From: Bovifimicola ammoniilytica
GTDB lineage: Bacteria > Bacillota > Clostridia > Lachnospirales > Lachnospiraceae
Assembly: GCF_025567085.1 (NCBI RefSeq)
Contig: NZ_JAOQJN010000005.1
Span: 186,001-250,000 of the forward strand
Direction of reading: 5' to 3'
DNA length: 64,000 nt
The notes under the pieces are model-generated. The model saw nothing but the letters and a program-made list of their open reading frames with translations, had not been told where the DNA came from and searched no databases. How positions within the stretch are numbered: position 1 is the first letter of the stretch; the number at the start of each line of letters is the position of its first letter. Shown one piece after another: positions 36,285 to 45,307 of the stretch. A program made the translations under genes and the position numbers.

Positions 36285-37445
36285 ATGAAAAAACAGTATT
36301 TTGAAATTCATAAATATGCATTTAATATTTTTAATCAGAATATCAAAGAATTATTGGAAAAATACAAAGATGAAAATAGAAAATGTATTATGTTTGGAAC
36401 GAGCATTATAGCAGAGATGATAGTTGATAAATTAAAGGATACTGTATTAGATATCTCGTTCATAATTGATAATGCAAAAATGCGACAAGGTATGACTGTA
36501 TATGGCAAAAAAGTGTATGCGCCTGAGAAATTAAATGAAGAATTTAATGATGATTATTTGATATTAATTGCATCTGGCTTTCAGAATGAAATGATTACAC
36601 AATTGGAGAACTATGGCTACGAATATGGAAAACATATAATAAAAGTTATTGATTTGCCAGAATTAATGAGCGATTATTCGTATGTTGATAGAAGTGGTTT
36701 GCATAAACTTAGCAGAGATGAAGTGAAAGATGTCCAATTGGGTATATTACAGAAGCTAAAAGAGTGCTCTATAAAATATAATATCAAATATTATTTACAT
36801 GCGGGAACGGCATTGGGAGCTATCAGGCATAAAGGATATATACCTTGGGATGATGATGTTGATGTATTTATCCCAATAGATGATTATTTGAAGTTAATTA
36901 AAATTCTGGAAGAAGATGAACAATATAAGATAATATCTCAATTTAATACAGATTGTTATTTTGGCTGGGGATTTGGTTATATGGTTGATTGTAATACGAT
37001 ATGTGATGTGAATAAATTCCCAATTCAGGTTACAACAGGTCAAAGTATTGATTTGTTTCCTTTATATGGAATACCTGATGATGAAGAAGAAAAAAGTTAT
37101 TATATTAAAAGAGTTAAAGAACTTGAAAATAATTGCCTTATAGCAGTAGAGGATAATGAAAGAATAAAAGCAATTAATGAATTAAATGAGTTCCTTTTGA
37201 AATATAAGTATGATGAAAGTAAATTAATTGGAAATGTATTGATGCCATTTTTTGTTAAGGATATTTTTAAAAAGGAAATGTTTGGAGATGGTGTTGAAAA
37301 ACAGTTTGAGAATCTGCAACTTATGGTTCCGACGGAATATGATGCATACTTAAAGCAGATGTATGGAGATTATATGCAATTACCACCAGAGGAAAAACGT
37401 GTAGGTGAACATTTCTATCATACTTATTATAATAAAGATATTTGA
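36285..37445 (+). CDS. LicD-family transferase with N-terminal Rossmann-like domain
   Basis: Residues ~1-125 resemble the small Rossmann-like domain often found in sugar-modification genes (CIMFGTSIIAEMIVDKL, IDNAKMRQGMTVYGK). Residues ~145-386 are LicD: YYLHAGTALGAIRHKGYIPW followed by DDDVDVF, the nucleotidyltransferase-type acidic motif. LicD proteins transfer phosphocholine or similar phospho-alcohol groups from CDP donors to glycans. A CDP-donor-forming enzyme lies convergently just downstream. The gene starts two bases after the radical SAM stop. Confidence 0.85.
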   Translation: MKKQYFEIHKYAFNIFNQNIKELLEKYKDENRKCIMFGTSIIAEMIVDKLKDTVLDISFIIDNAKMRQGMTVYGKKVYAPEKLNEEFNDDYLILIASGFQNEMITQLENYGYEYGKHIIKVIDLPELMSDYSYVDRSGLHKLSRDEVKDVQLGILQKLKECSIKYNIKYYLHAGTALGAIRHKGYIPWDDDVDVFIPIDDYLKLIKILEEDEQYKIISQFNTDCYFGWGFGYMVDCNTICDVNKFPIQVTTGQSIDLFPLYGIPDDEEEKSYYIKRVKELENNCLIAVEDNERIKAINELNEFLLKYKYDESKLIGNVLMPFFVKDIFKKEMFGDGVEKQFENLQLMVPTEYDAYLKQMYGDYMQLPPEEKRVGEHFYHTYYNKDI

Positions 37446-37470
37446 TGTAAACATTATAATGTAACATAAT

Positions 37471-37520
37471 AAAATAGTTTCATAATATATAAGATAATAA
37501 ATGTATTATGAAACTATTTT
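37471..37520. terminator. Bidirectional terminator between licD-type and cytidylyltransferase genes
   Basis: AAAATAGTTTCATAAT pairs perfectly with ATTATGAAACTATTTT, with an A-run on one side and a T-run on the other, between convergent genes. Confidence 0.88.
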
Positions 37521-37555
37521 TATAACGTTGTTTAAAAATTAAAAAATATAAATCA

Positions 37556-37957
37556 TTAACTAAGATGCTTCTTTATAGAACTTGAGCATATGCCGGGTGT
37601 ACGCTTTAGTCTGACAACTTCTTTGTTATGTTCATGGCACCATTGCTCAACTTCAGTAAAACGACCTCCGATATGATCTTCACCAAGAGCTAATATGTCA
37701 AAATTAATTGTTTCAAGTGTTTCAGGACTAACTGTCTGGTATACAATCGCTTCATCAACGATGCGTAATGCCTGAATTATTTCAACACGTTGCTCGGTTG
37801 AATATAGAATCTGTGCCTCAGGTTTATATTTTAGAATGTAATCACCATCTTGAATGGCTACAATAAGATAGTCTGCATATTGCTTGCATTGCTTGAATAA
37901 ATTTAGGTGTCCTATATGGAAGTAATCATATACACCGAATGTAAGTATTTTTTTCAT
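37556..37957 (-). CDS. Glycerol-3-phosphate-type cytidylyltransferase
   Basis: The 133-residue protein has the cytidylyltransferase signatures GVYDYFHIGHLNLF (HIGH) and RTPGICSSSIKKHL at the C-terminus. TagD-type enzymes make CDP-glycerol; related ones use phosphoethanolamine or other phospho-alcohols, so the substrate is open. Length is that of TagD. Convergent with the licD-type gene, it may make that enzyme's donor. GAGGT precedes the ATG. Confidence 0.88.
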   Translation of the reverse strand: MKKILTFGVYDYFHIGHLNLFKQCKQYADYLIVAIQDGDYILKYKPEAQILYSTEQRVEIIQALRIVDEAIVYQTVSPETLETINFDILALGEDHIGGRFTEVEQWCHEHNKEVVRLKRTPGICSSSIKKHLS

Positions 37958-38194
37958 AGTAGACCTCGTTTCTGAGCAGTATATTTGTTTTTAATGTGAT
38001 AGTTGTAAATTTGAAAATATCAATTTTTAATTCACAATAGGGAATATTTTTATGCTCTAATATAAATTTTTGTATCAGATACTATAGTATTTATCGGCTT
38101 GTATGTTGCTAAAATAAAGAAGCAAAAAGAATTTCTGGTATAATTATAATATATGAAATATATACACTAATATAGATATTTTGAAAGTATCTTA

Positions 38195-38223
38195 TTGATA
38201 TAATTTATAAAATGTGATATACT
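38195..38223 (+). promoter_or_regulatory. SigA promoter of the sce7726 operon
   Basis: TTGATA, 17 bases, TATACT with a TG just upstream of the -10. It lies about 40 bases before the structured leader and on the right strand. The rest of 37958-38260 is AT-rich with nothing else clear. Confidence 0.65.
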
Positions 38224-38260
38224 GTAAACAGTTCTAGATAGTATATGGTATATGGAGATA

Positions 38261-38405
38261 GTGTGAAAAATAATGTTGATACATTTATTTTGGCACAACT
38301 ATTTGTTTCGGAGCGAAAGCAAATAGCTTTTATGGTAGATGGTAAATTGCCTATGTGAATTTTCAACGCTTCTTCTAGGCAAGTTGCTCAGAAATGAGGA
38401 TTATT
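38261..38405 (+). promoter_or_regulatory. Structured leader element, type I (copy E)
   Basis: It keeps the family order: a GTG...CAC first stem with TTGATAC loop, CTATTTG...CAAATAG second stem with inner TTTCG-GAG-CGAAA, the ATGG spacer, TTGCCTA (38347) pairing TAGGCAA (38376), and the end GTTGCTCAGAAATGAGG, which gives the SD for 38406. Confidence 0.7.
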
Positions 38406-39263
38406 ATGCATAATAAAGATATGTCTATAATAAATAAAATATTTACAATTCCATATATAGATAAAATGATTGAAGATAATTCAACACCACAATCTTTTTA
38501 TAAATGTATCCGTAGATGTAGTAAAATGGCAAATGTAACATATGGAACAGCGATAAAAGAGATATATAGATATATGAATATCAGATATAGAAACGAGTAT
38601 TTTTTTAAAAATACAATTTTAAATGGACTATTAATAAATAAGCATGATTTATGCGATACAGCAGCACTTTCGGAATTGCCGATAGGCGAATCAAAAGCCG
38701 ATTTTGTTATGATTAATGGTCGGGGAATTGTATATGAAATAAAAACTGACTTAGATAGTCTTGTACGGCTTAATCATCAGATTCGGGATTACTATAAGGT
38801 ATTCAGCTATGTATATGTTGTTGTGGGAAGCAAATATATAGATATAATTAAAGATAATTTAGAATTGCAGAGTGTTGGAATATATGAACTGACGAAAAGT
38901 GGAAGATTGGTACAGAGGAAAAAAGCTTATTGCAATCGTGAATACTTAACATATGAAACGATGTTTCAATTGCTAAGGAAGTCAGAATTTGAAAGTATCT
39001 TATTAAAGCATTATAAGAAATTGCCAGAGGTCAACAATTTTTTATATTATAGAGAGTGCCAGAAATGGATTGGAATGGTAAATATTATTACATTGCAGAA
39101 AGAGGTGATGGAGTGTTTGAAAAAAAGGACATTATTAAAGGAGGGTGGTGAGTTAGAGGAGAAAGTTCCGTATGAACTACGCTTTTATGCGTATTTTTCG
39201 AAAAAGTATAAATTGAACTATGAAGCAATTGATGAATTTTTACATAAGGAAATGGAGGAGTAA
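38406..39263 (+). CDS. sce7726-family protein (PD-(D/E)XK nuclease-like)
   Basis: The 285-residue protein belongs by pattern to the sce7726 family. A nuclease-like core is visible: E90, D99 (SKADF), E111-x-K113 (YEIKTD), and Q125xxxY129 in HQIRDYY, the order of a RecB-like PD-(D/E)XK fold. Start at 38406 follows ATGAGG of the leader; the ATG at 38394 is part of that SD. It heads a three-gene operon with sce7725 and RES proteins. Role in defence is inference from family habits. Confidence 0.82.
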   Translation: MHNKDMSIINKIFTIPYIDKMIEDNSTPQSFYKCIRRCSKMANVTYGTAIKEIYRYMNIRYRNEYFFKNTILNGLLINKHDLCDTAALSELPIGESKADFVMINGRGIVYEIKTDLDSLVRLNHQIRDYYKVFSYVYVVVGSKYIDIIKDNLELQSVGIYELTKSGRLVQRKKAYCNREYLTYETMFQLLRKSEFESILLKHYKKLPEVNNFLYYRECQKWIGMVNIITLQKEVMECLKKRTLLKEGGELEEKVPYELRFYAYFSKKYKLNYEAIDEFLHKEMEE

Positions 39264-39265
39264 AT

Positions 39266-40240
39266 ATGTATTTTCCGTATTTAAGAGGCAGACAGAATGA
39301 ATTATTGTGTATTAAAGAATTATTAGAAAATGGTAAATTAAGTGATAAGATTATTCCGGTTATAGAACCGGTTCATTTTAATTCAACGTTCTTTATGACT
39401 TTAGCTAAGTTTGTGGAAATGAAGAGAAAAATAATTATTATAAGAAACCCGCAAGTAGGAAGTTATAAAAAAGATTACCATAATATGATAAGAAAGATAT
39501 CTAAAGAAGAAGATGAGAAGAAAAAGAATAATTTACAGAAAAAACTTGACTTATACTTAAGTTTAGAATTACTGACAGATGAGAATATTATAGATGGTTA
39601 TATTAGTAATGGCGAAATAGTAGATAAGATACTAAATGGAGAGAAGAAATCGGAAGATATAGTAGTTATTAATAAAAAAACTGGCGATTATGTGTATTAC
39701 GAGGAAAACGGAGAAAGATTAAAAGCTAAGATAACATTTATACCTAATGACGAAGATTTTAAAGATGAGGTATATGGTAATGTGGTAATGATAAAGGATT
39801 GTTATAATAAAGCAAAGAAAAATGTGGATTATCTGAATCAGCCTGATGAGTTTTTTAGCCGAAATCATATTGTATATGCTAAAAGAGGATATTTTGGTTT
39901 CTCTGATTATTCTATAGTAGGTGAAGAATATGATGAATCAGGGTTTGCCCCTTCTGCTATAGCCATTCATATTATGTATTATGGTAAGAATAATGAATTA
40001 AGAATTCATCATTTTGTATCAGACAGTAATGATACAAAATCTGACCTTGCAAGAAAATTTGAAGAAGCAATGAGTAAACTGGTTAGTTGGGAAATGTATG
40101 ATGAGATACCTAAGACAGATGGACTTAACAGACTTGTAGAATGTTATTATATGGGACAGTATCCGGGATTAGGAATGATTAAGAGATTTTCGTTAATGCA
40201 TCATATACAGATGATGAGTGAATATTTAGGAGATGAGTAA
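39266..40240 (+). CDS. sce7725-family protein
   Basis: The 324-residue protein starts MYFPYLRGRQNELLCIKELL followed by KIIPVIEPVHFN, the sce7725 signature, which resembles the start of phage-type beta-family proteins. sce7725 genes commonly sit next to sce7726 genes. It begins two bases after its neighbour's stop with GGAGG upstream. No membrane segments. Biochemical role unknown. Confidence 0.82.
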   Translation: MYFPYLRGRQNELLCIKELLENGKLSDKIIPVIEPVHFNSTFFMTLAKFVEMKRKIIIIRNPQVGSYKKDYHNMIRKISKEEDEKKKNNLQKKLDLYLSLELLTDENIIDGYISNGEIVDKILNGEKKSEDIVVINKKTGDYVYYEENGERLKAKITFIPNDEDFKDEVYGNVVMIKDCYNKAKKNVDYLNQPDEFFSRNHIVYAKRGYFGFSDYSIVGEEYDESGFAPSAIAIHIMYYGKNNELRIHHFVSDSNDTKSDLARKFEEAMSKLVSWEMYDEIPKTDGLNRLVECYYMGQYPGLGMIKRFSLMHHIQMMSEYLGDE

Positions 40241-41326
40241 ATGATATGTTGTGTAGAATGTTTTCGTGATTCAGAGATAAGAGCTGCGATAAAAATGATA
40301 GGACATAAAGGAAAATGCCCGATTTGCAATAGACAGGATGTCTGGATATATGATTCAGAGAAAGATTTATTTTCGTCAAATGTTGAGGAATTATTAGACT
40401 CAATATTAGAGATATATATTCCAGAATCAGAATTACCGGAATTATATCCTGAAGATGAGAAGATGAATATAGAGGAAAGGTTACTTAAAGACTGGGAGAT
40501 TTTTTCAGGTAATACATATGAAGTGAAGAATATCGTCACTGAGATTATTGATGAATCATTTGATTTGGATTCCAGACTTATAAGTGAGAAAATAGGTGTG
40601 CCTCAATTATATGATGAAGAATATCTGCGGGATAATTCAATTCTAGGTGTGGGGAACTGGGATACATTTAAGAAATATATACGAAATGAAAACAGATTCC
40701 ATGGTGAATATATAAATTATGAGATATTAGAGAATATACTGAAAGAAACAGAGATAATAATTCCTAAAGATGAATATTTCTACAGAGCCCGTTTGACTGA
40801 TGAAAGACATAAAAATGGTTTCGAAAAAGGCGAGATGGGAGAACCACCTTGTGATGTGGCATCAGCAGGAAGAATTAATTCAAAAGGGCAAAGCTGCTTA
40901 TATTTGTCTAATAATATGGATACTACTGTAAAGGAAATAAGAGGACAAGCATTTGATGGTGTAACAATTGCAACCTTTAATACAAAATGTGAACTTCACG
41001 TATTAGATTTGAGTTCGATTGCACATTTTACACCGTTTTATAAAGATAATAATAAAATCAATTATTTGATAAATGAAAGGCATCTGCGTAGAATTAAGAA
41101 TGATTTGGCTAAACCGGTGAGCAGGTTAGATAGTGATTTAGATTATCTACCTACACAATATATAAGTGATTTTGCAAAATACCTGGGATATGATGGTGTG
41201 AAATACTACAGTACATTTGATAAGGAATCATATAATTTAGCACTATTTAACCCAAATGCCTGCGAATGTGTAGAGTGTGAGAATTATATAATTAACAATC
41301 TGGACTACCATCTTATTAGAAACTAA
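40241..41326 (+). CDS. RES-domain protein with N-terminal zinc ribbon
   Basis: The 361-residue protein has N-terminal CVEC and CPIC (C4/C7, C26/C29), a helical middle region (~40-165, HEPN/RES N-terminal-like), and a C-terminal RES domain with Arg (YRARL ~182; GRIN 211), Glu (VKEIR, E232) and Ser (KYYS, S324) in order. RES toxins degrade NAD+. No Xre-type antitoxin lies beside it. ATG directly follows the stop of the sce7725 gene, so all three are translationally coupled. Confidence 0.82.
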   Translation: MICCVECFRDSEIRAAIKMIGHKGKCPICNRQDVWIYDSEKDLFSSNVEELLDSILEIYIPESELPELYPEDEKMNIEERLLKDWEIFSGNTYEVKNIVTEIIDESFDLDSRLISEKIGVPQLYDEEYLRDNSILGVGNWDTFKKYIRNENRFHGEYINYEILENILKETEIIIPKDEYFYRARLTDERHKNGFEKGEMGEPPCDVASAGRINSKGQSCLYLSNNMDTTVKEIRGQAFDGVTIATFNTKCELHVLDLSSIAHFTPFYKDNNKINYLINERHLRRIKNDLAKPVSRLDSDLDYLPTQYISDFAKYLGYDGVKYYSTFDKESYNLALFNPNACECVECENYIINNLDYHLIRN

Positions 41327-42841
41327 CTACCCCACATTCTCCATTCCCTCTATATATGCTCCATGAGACATATTTACAAGCTTGATATTCTTAACGTCTT
41401 TAATTCGGTTTTCAATCCATTTTCTATAGATATTTAAGATGTTAGTAGTTGGTACAGACTCGCCCTTAACACTTTTAACATAGATACAGTGGTTAGAGGT
41501 GTCAACATTTTTAGTATCATATGAATGTGACTTATTATCGGTATATGCTAAGTCTAAACCGATTGTTGTAAGAGACTTACAATTGAATCTGAGTATTAAA
41601 TCAATTGCACTGGTTGAAACTGAGCCGCCTGTTTCTATAAGAGACAGGTGGTTTTTGTTAGCATAACTTTCAGCGGGTTTATAACCGTATTGAAATAAAA
41701 TGTATTTATCACCATTAAATGCTGCAACTGCATTACTGCACGCTGTAGAAAGATAGATAAGAGAACTTCCAGTCGTATTGATATCTTTTACATGAGAAAT
41801 CATATTATCCTGTGCATCAGTCATTATTACGTAGTCAGGGATAATATTTTTATTCAATAATGTACGGTAAATTGTGCTTGCGCAGATAATAATTGTGTTG
41901 CTAGAAGCCATATTCTTCGCAAGATAATCAAAATAATAATTAAGTGATGGACCTGCGGCAACATATATAATGTCTTTAGATTTAAAATTATCCTTAAGGG
42001 TGTCAGCAGGTCTGCTATTTAACTTCATATTATAGTAGAAATTCCAGTTAAGATATTTCTCCTGTGAATACATTGAACTAAAATTAATAAAATAATTATT
42101 AAGAGATTGCTTTAATACACCATCTTCTAATGTGGCTAATGATGGATAGTGAATTAATAATGAAGAATTTTCTGAATTATTAAGTAAATTTTTGAAAGAA
42201 TCAGCAAAATTATCTAATGGGCAGTATTCCAGAGAAAATCTGTCATTAGACAAAATGTCTGCCAAATCTATATACATAAATGCCATGGTAAGAACTTCGA
42301 TATTAGTCTCGATGGCATTGATTCTGAAACGTCGGTCCGATTCTAAGAGAGCCTTAATATGATATCCGAAACCAAAACCGAAAACATTGTAGTTATATGT
42401 GTCTGGTTTGGCATAATATCTAGCAAGCATACGTCCCTCACTAAATGGATTTACATTAGAATGATAATAGACCGATTTATCATTTGTGGTTACCTTAAGT
42501 GTCGGAACACCAATGTTTGTCTGCTCTACATTGTAAATGTATTGAGTCTGCGTTGAAAAAGAGGAAATGTATTTAGCAGAATTCTTCTGTATAAGTGTAA
42601 TTAATGAAGTGTATTTACCTGAATTATCAGCATTTTTAAGGGCTTCAAGGTTATTATTAAGGTATTCTGGCTTAGGATTGGAGCCATCTGTGGAAATTCT
42701 TGTTTCTAAGATACTTTTAACTGAAGTAAGTAAAGAGATTTCTAACATATCTGCAAGGAGAACATAGTCAGCTTCAGATTGTGCATTCAGAATTGTTCCG
42801 AGATTATCAGTTACTAATGAAATTTCTTCGTCCGTAAACAT
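41327..42841 (-). CDS. Second Maf/DUF115-like protein (5' end at assembly gap)
   Basis: The 504-residue product has the Maf-type core (DIIYVAAGPSLNYYFDYLAK, PDYVIMTDAQDN, ETGGSVSTSAIDLILRF, TIGLDLAYTD). It is shorter than the Maf at 25829 and lacks its long helical C-terminus. The first ATG abuts the N run, so the true start and SD cannot be checked. Its stop codon touches the stop of the RES gene. It may glycosylate flagellin or another appendage protein. Confidence 0.82.
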   Translation of the reverse strand: MFTDEEISLVTDNLGTILNAQSEADYVLLADMLEISLLTSVKSILETRISTDGSNPKPEYLNNNLEALKNADNSGKYTSLITLIQKNSAKYISSFSTQTQYIYNVEQTNIGVPTLKVTTNDKSVYYHSNVNPFSEGRMLARYYAKPDTYNYNVFGFGFGYHIKALLESDRRFRINAIETNIEVLTMAFMYIDLADILSNDRFSLEYCPLDNFADSFKNLLNNSENSSLLIHYPSLATLEDGVLKQSLNNYFINFSSMYSQEKYLNWNFYYNMKLNSRPADTLKDNFKSKDIIYVAAGPSLNYYFDYLAKNMASSNTIIICASTIYRTLLNKNIIPDYVIMTDAQDNMISHVKDINTTGSSLIYLSTACSNAVAAFNGDKYILFQYGYKPAESYANKNHLSLIETGGSVSTSAIDLILRFNCKSLTTIGLDLAYTDNKSHSYDTKNVDTSNHCIYVKSVKGESVPTTNILNIYRKWIENRIKDVKNIKLVNMSHGAYIEGMENVG

Positions 42842-43152
42842 NNNNNNNNNNNNNNNNNNNNNNNNNNNNNNNNNNNNNNNNNNNNNNNNNNNNNNNNNNN
42901 NNNNNNNNNNNNNNNNNNNNNNNNNNNNNNNNNNNNNNNNNNNNNNNNNNNNNNNNNNNNNNNNNNNNNNNNNNNNNNNNNNNNNNNNNNNNNNNNNNNN
43001 NNNNNNNNNNNNNNNNNNNNNNNNNNNNNNNNNNNNNNNNNNNNNNNNNNNNNNNNNNNNNNNNNNNNNNNNNNNNNNNNNNNNNNNNNNNNNNNNNNNN
43101 NNNNNNNNNNNNNNNNNNNNNNNNNNNNNNNNNNNNNNNNNNNNNNNNNNNN
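42842..43152. other. Assembly gap (311 N)
   Basis: All bases are N. Bases at the right edge (43153-43167) match the last hairpin of the leader family on the minus strand, so the gap probably hides a repeat in front of the Maf-like gene. Confidence 0.99.
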
Positions 43153-43170
43153 GGAGCGACTTGTCGCAAA
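43153..43170 (-). repeat. Fragment of structured leader at gap edge
   Basis: Read on the minus strand this is GCGACAAGTCGCTCC, identical over the hairpin to copy A (GCGAC-AA-GTCGC-TC). The rest is in the gap. Bases 43171-43226 are plain AT-rich spacer. Confidence 0.6.
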
Positions 43171-43226
43171 ATGTCTGTTATATTTGTGATAAGTTAAATA
43201 TATAATATGTATCTGATGAATATCTG

Positions 43227-44669
43227 CTATATATATCCATTAAACATCATACCTGTATAAATCGATGTCATATATGGATTAGCAAATGAATGAATCGGAT
43301 TAGGATACGAAATCATAACCTTGTCAACGTATTTCATTGGATTAATCGATATGTCATCAGCTCTTGAGACAATTGCCTGCCTGAAGGAATTAAGCGAAGC
43401 TAAGGATTTATCTAAATCATCTTCATTGGCTGTCTGGATAAATAATGCCTCATCAAATGTCATTTTACCATTTTCGTTAATGGTAATACCGATATTTTCA
43501 AGATTAGAAGCGTATTGTCTGGTAGTTTTATGTATCTCTTTATTAAGTATTGCTGCATCGTCGCTGCCCTCGTTAGAATTATTAGATAAATCTAACAGAT
43601 TATTATAGCTTGAAATCATATCATTAATTGAAGAAATAACTGAATCTAAATCGTCATTCAGGGAGATAGATGTAGCCTGTCCCTTCTTAGAGATGCCATT
43701 TAAAGTTATTTCTAAAGATTTGCCAATTGTAAATGTGTTAGACGATGTCGTTTTCTCCATTCCATTCAATAAGAAGTTAGCGTTAGTCGGATATGATGAC
43801 ACATTATTAAGTCCAAGCTTAGACACGACCTTGTCATATGGAGAATTTTCACCGGGAGCAATACTGAATATCTCAGGGGTAAAACCAAGTCCTGTAGCAT
43901 TAGATGTAATCTCAAGGGCGGAATTATTACCGCTGTATAACATCTTAGATGTCAGACCAATATTTGAGCGGTTGATAAGCCTTGATAATTTCTCTAAAAC
44001 TGTTTTGTTAGTGTCATCCTTGGTGGCATTAAAACGAAATTCATATGCACTGTCACCGACATTTACCTCGAATGAATGAGCACCCTTAGGAATGTCTAAA
44101 TCATCATTATTTAGATAATCAGAAGTATTAATCTGTGGTGTTGCCAGATTTAGGACTTCTATATTATAGTGGCTTGCAAATGCGGTGTTGACCGATTTGG
44201 TATCAGAGATATTATCTGAATCTGGATCAGGATTAGTAATATCTGCATTTGAAGAAACTGTTAAATCTATATTAGTATCATTTATGTTTATATCATTGGT
44301 ATTAGTATTATTTATATTTATATCATTAGCATTAGTATCATTTGTGTTTATATCATTAGAAGTATCTAATGTTTTAACCTGGACTACATCTTCGTTATCT
44401 GATACATATTTCTGGCTTTTTTCAGATTCTAAGCTCTTTTCAAACAGATTATTGGCATCTGTCGATAATGTTCTTGCATTTTCTTTTAGGTCAATGGCGA
44501 ATTTCTGAATATTTTCAGAAACACTTACCTTATATAAAGGGGATTTTTTGCTGATTTTCACAATATTATTATAGACGCTACGAAGCTCACTCTTCTTATG
44601 AGTGTCGCTCTTAGTGGCGGGTCTGCTTGCATATGTAGTTAAGTAATAATCATATACACTTCCTATCAT
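43227..44669 (-). CDS. FliD-like hook-associated/filament cap-type protein
   Basis: The 480-residue protein resembles the FliD C-terminal half (HSFEVNVGDSAYEFRF, ITLNGISKKGQATSISLNDD, DSVISSINDMISSYNNLLDL) but lacks the usual FliD N-terminal signature and the C-terminal cap helix end. Residues ~105-140 are a 10-residue repeat rich in Asn, Asp, Ile and Thr. A very strong SD (GGAGGTGAT) and a SigA-type promoter lie upstream. It may be a diverged cap or adhesin-like paralogue. Its neighbour is the second Maf, suggesting a separate small flagellar module. Confidence 0.75.
   Translation of the reverse strand: MIGSVYDYYLTTYASRPATKSDTHKKSELRSVYNNIVKISKKSPLYKVSVSENIQKFAIDLKENARTLSTDANNLFEKSLESEKSQKYVSDNEDVVQVKTLDTSNDINTNDTNANDININNTNTNDININDTNIDLTVSSNADITNPDPDSDNISDTKSVNTAFASHYNIEVLNLATPQINTSDYLNNDDLDIPKGAHSFEVNVGDSAYEFRFNATKDDTNKTVLEKLSRLINRSNIGLTSKMLYSGNNSALEITSNATGLGFTPEIFSIAPGENSPYDKVVSKLGLNNVSSYPTNANFLLNGMEKTTSSNTFTIGKSLEITLNGISKKGQATSISLNDDLDSVISSINDMISSYNNLLDLSNNSNEGSDDAAILNKEIHKTTRQYASNLENIGITINENGKMTFDEALFIQTANEDDLDKSLASLNSFRQAIVSRADDISINPMKYVDKVMISYPNPIHSFANPYMTSIYTGMMFNGYI
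44262..44362 (-). repeat. 30-bp in-frame tandem repeat
   Basis: About three units encode variants of DININDTNTN within the FliD-like protein. The units differ by a few bases, so length variation between strains is likely. Confidence 0.85.
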
Positions 44670-44711
44670 AAAAAATCACCTCCGAGTCAATTAAAGCCTA
44701 TTATTTACCTT

Positions 44712-44740
44712 ATTATAACTTTTTTAAAAATGTAAATCAA
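44712..44740 (-). promoter_or_regulatory. SigA promoter of the FliD-like gene
   Basis: On the minus strand TTGATT, 17 bases, TATAAT, about 40 bases before the start at 44669. Confidence 0.7.
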
Positions 44741-44771
44741 CAGTAAAAAAACTAAAAAATTAAATTTATTG

Positions 44772-44800
44772 TTGACGTAGCCTTTTTACTATGATATATT
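44772..44800 (+). promoter_or_regulatory. SigA promoter of the rpmG-secE-nusG operon
   Basis: TTGACG, 17 bases, TATATT. It is divergent from the FliD-like promoter and about 110 bases before rpmG. Confidence 0.75.
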
Positions 44801-44910
44801 AGTGTAGCGATGGAAGAAGTCTTTTTTTTTTGCTTTATTTTCAGATTCACTTGTAAAATAGAATAAAAATTAAAGCACGAAGCGTAGAAATTAAAGTGGA
44901 GGTGGCAGTT

Positions 44911-45060
44911 GTGCGCGTAAAGATAACATTGGCATGTACAGAGTGTAAACAGCGTAATTACAATATGACTAAAGACAAGAAGACACACCCTGACAGAATG
45001 GAAACAAAGAAGTATTGTAAGTTTTGTAAAGCTCACACATTACACAAAGAAACAAAATAG
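44911..45060 (+). CDS. rpmG: 50S ribosomal protein L33
   Basis: A 49-residue frame starts at GTG with GGAGGTGG upstream. It reads MRVKITLACTECKQRNYNMT and ends CKFCKAHTLHKETK, the four-Cys zinc-binding form of L33 (CxxC...CxxC) at standard length. It is the usual gene before secE in Firmicutes. Confidence 0.95.
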   Translation: MRVKITLACTECKQRNYNMTKDKKTHPDRMETKKYCKFCKAHTLHKETK

Positions 45061-45086
45061 TCAAATTGATTAGGAAAGAGGTAACT

Positions 45087-45290
45087 ATGGGAGAAGCTAA
45101 AACATCGGAAAAAGCTCCAAAGAAGAGTTGGTTCAAAGGTCTTTCAGCTGAATTCAAGAAAATAATCTGGCCTGACAAAATATCTGTTGCTAAGCAGACT
45201 ACAGCAGTAGTTGTAGTGTCTTTGATACTAGGTATATTAATCAAGATAATTGATATGTTAATTCAAATCGGTCTCGATTTTATTGTCTAG
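45087..45290 (+). CDS. secE: Preprotein translocase subunit SecE
   Basis: The 67-residue product has the SecE pattern: an amphipathic helix (GLSAEFKKIIWPDK) and one membrane segment (AVVVVSLILGILIKIIDMLI). It clamps the SecY channel. Start at 45087 follows GAGGT; the frame extends to a TTG at 45066 without homology. Confidence 0.93.
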   Translation: MGEAKTSEKAPKKSWFKGLSAEFKKIIWPDKISVAKQTTAVVVVSLILGILIKIIDMLIQIGLDFIV

Positions 45291-45307
45291 AAAGAAAAGG
45301 TGATTAG

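Noticed and set aside
42807..43169. Minus-strand frame made almost wholly of unknown residues
   Set aside because: It spans the N gap and is an artefact.
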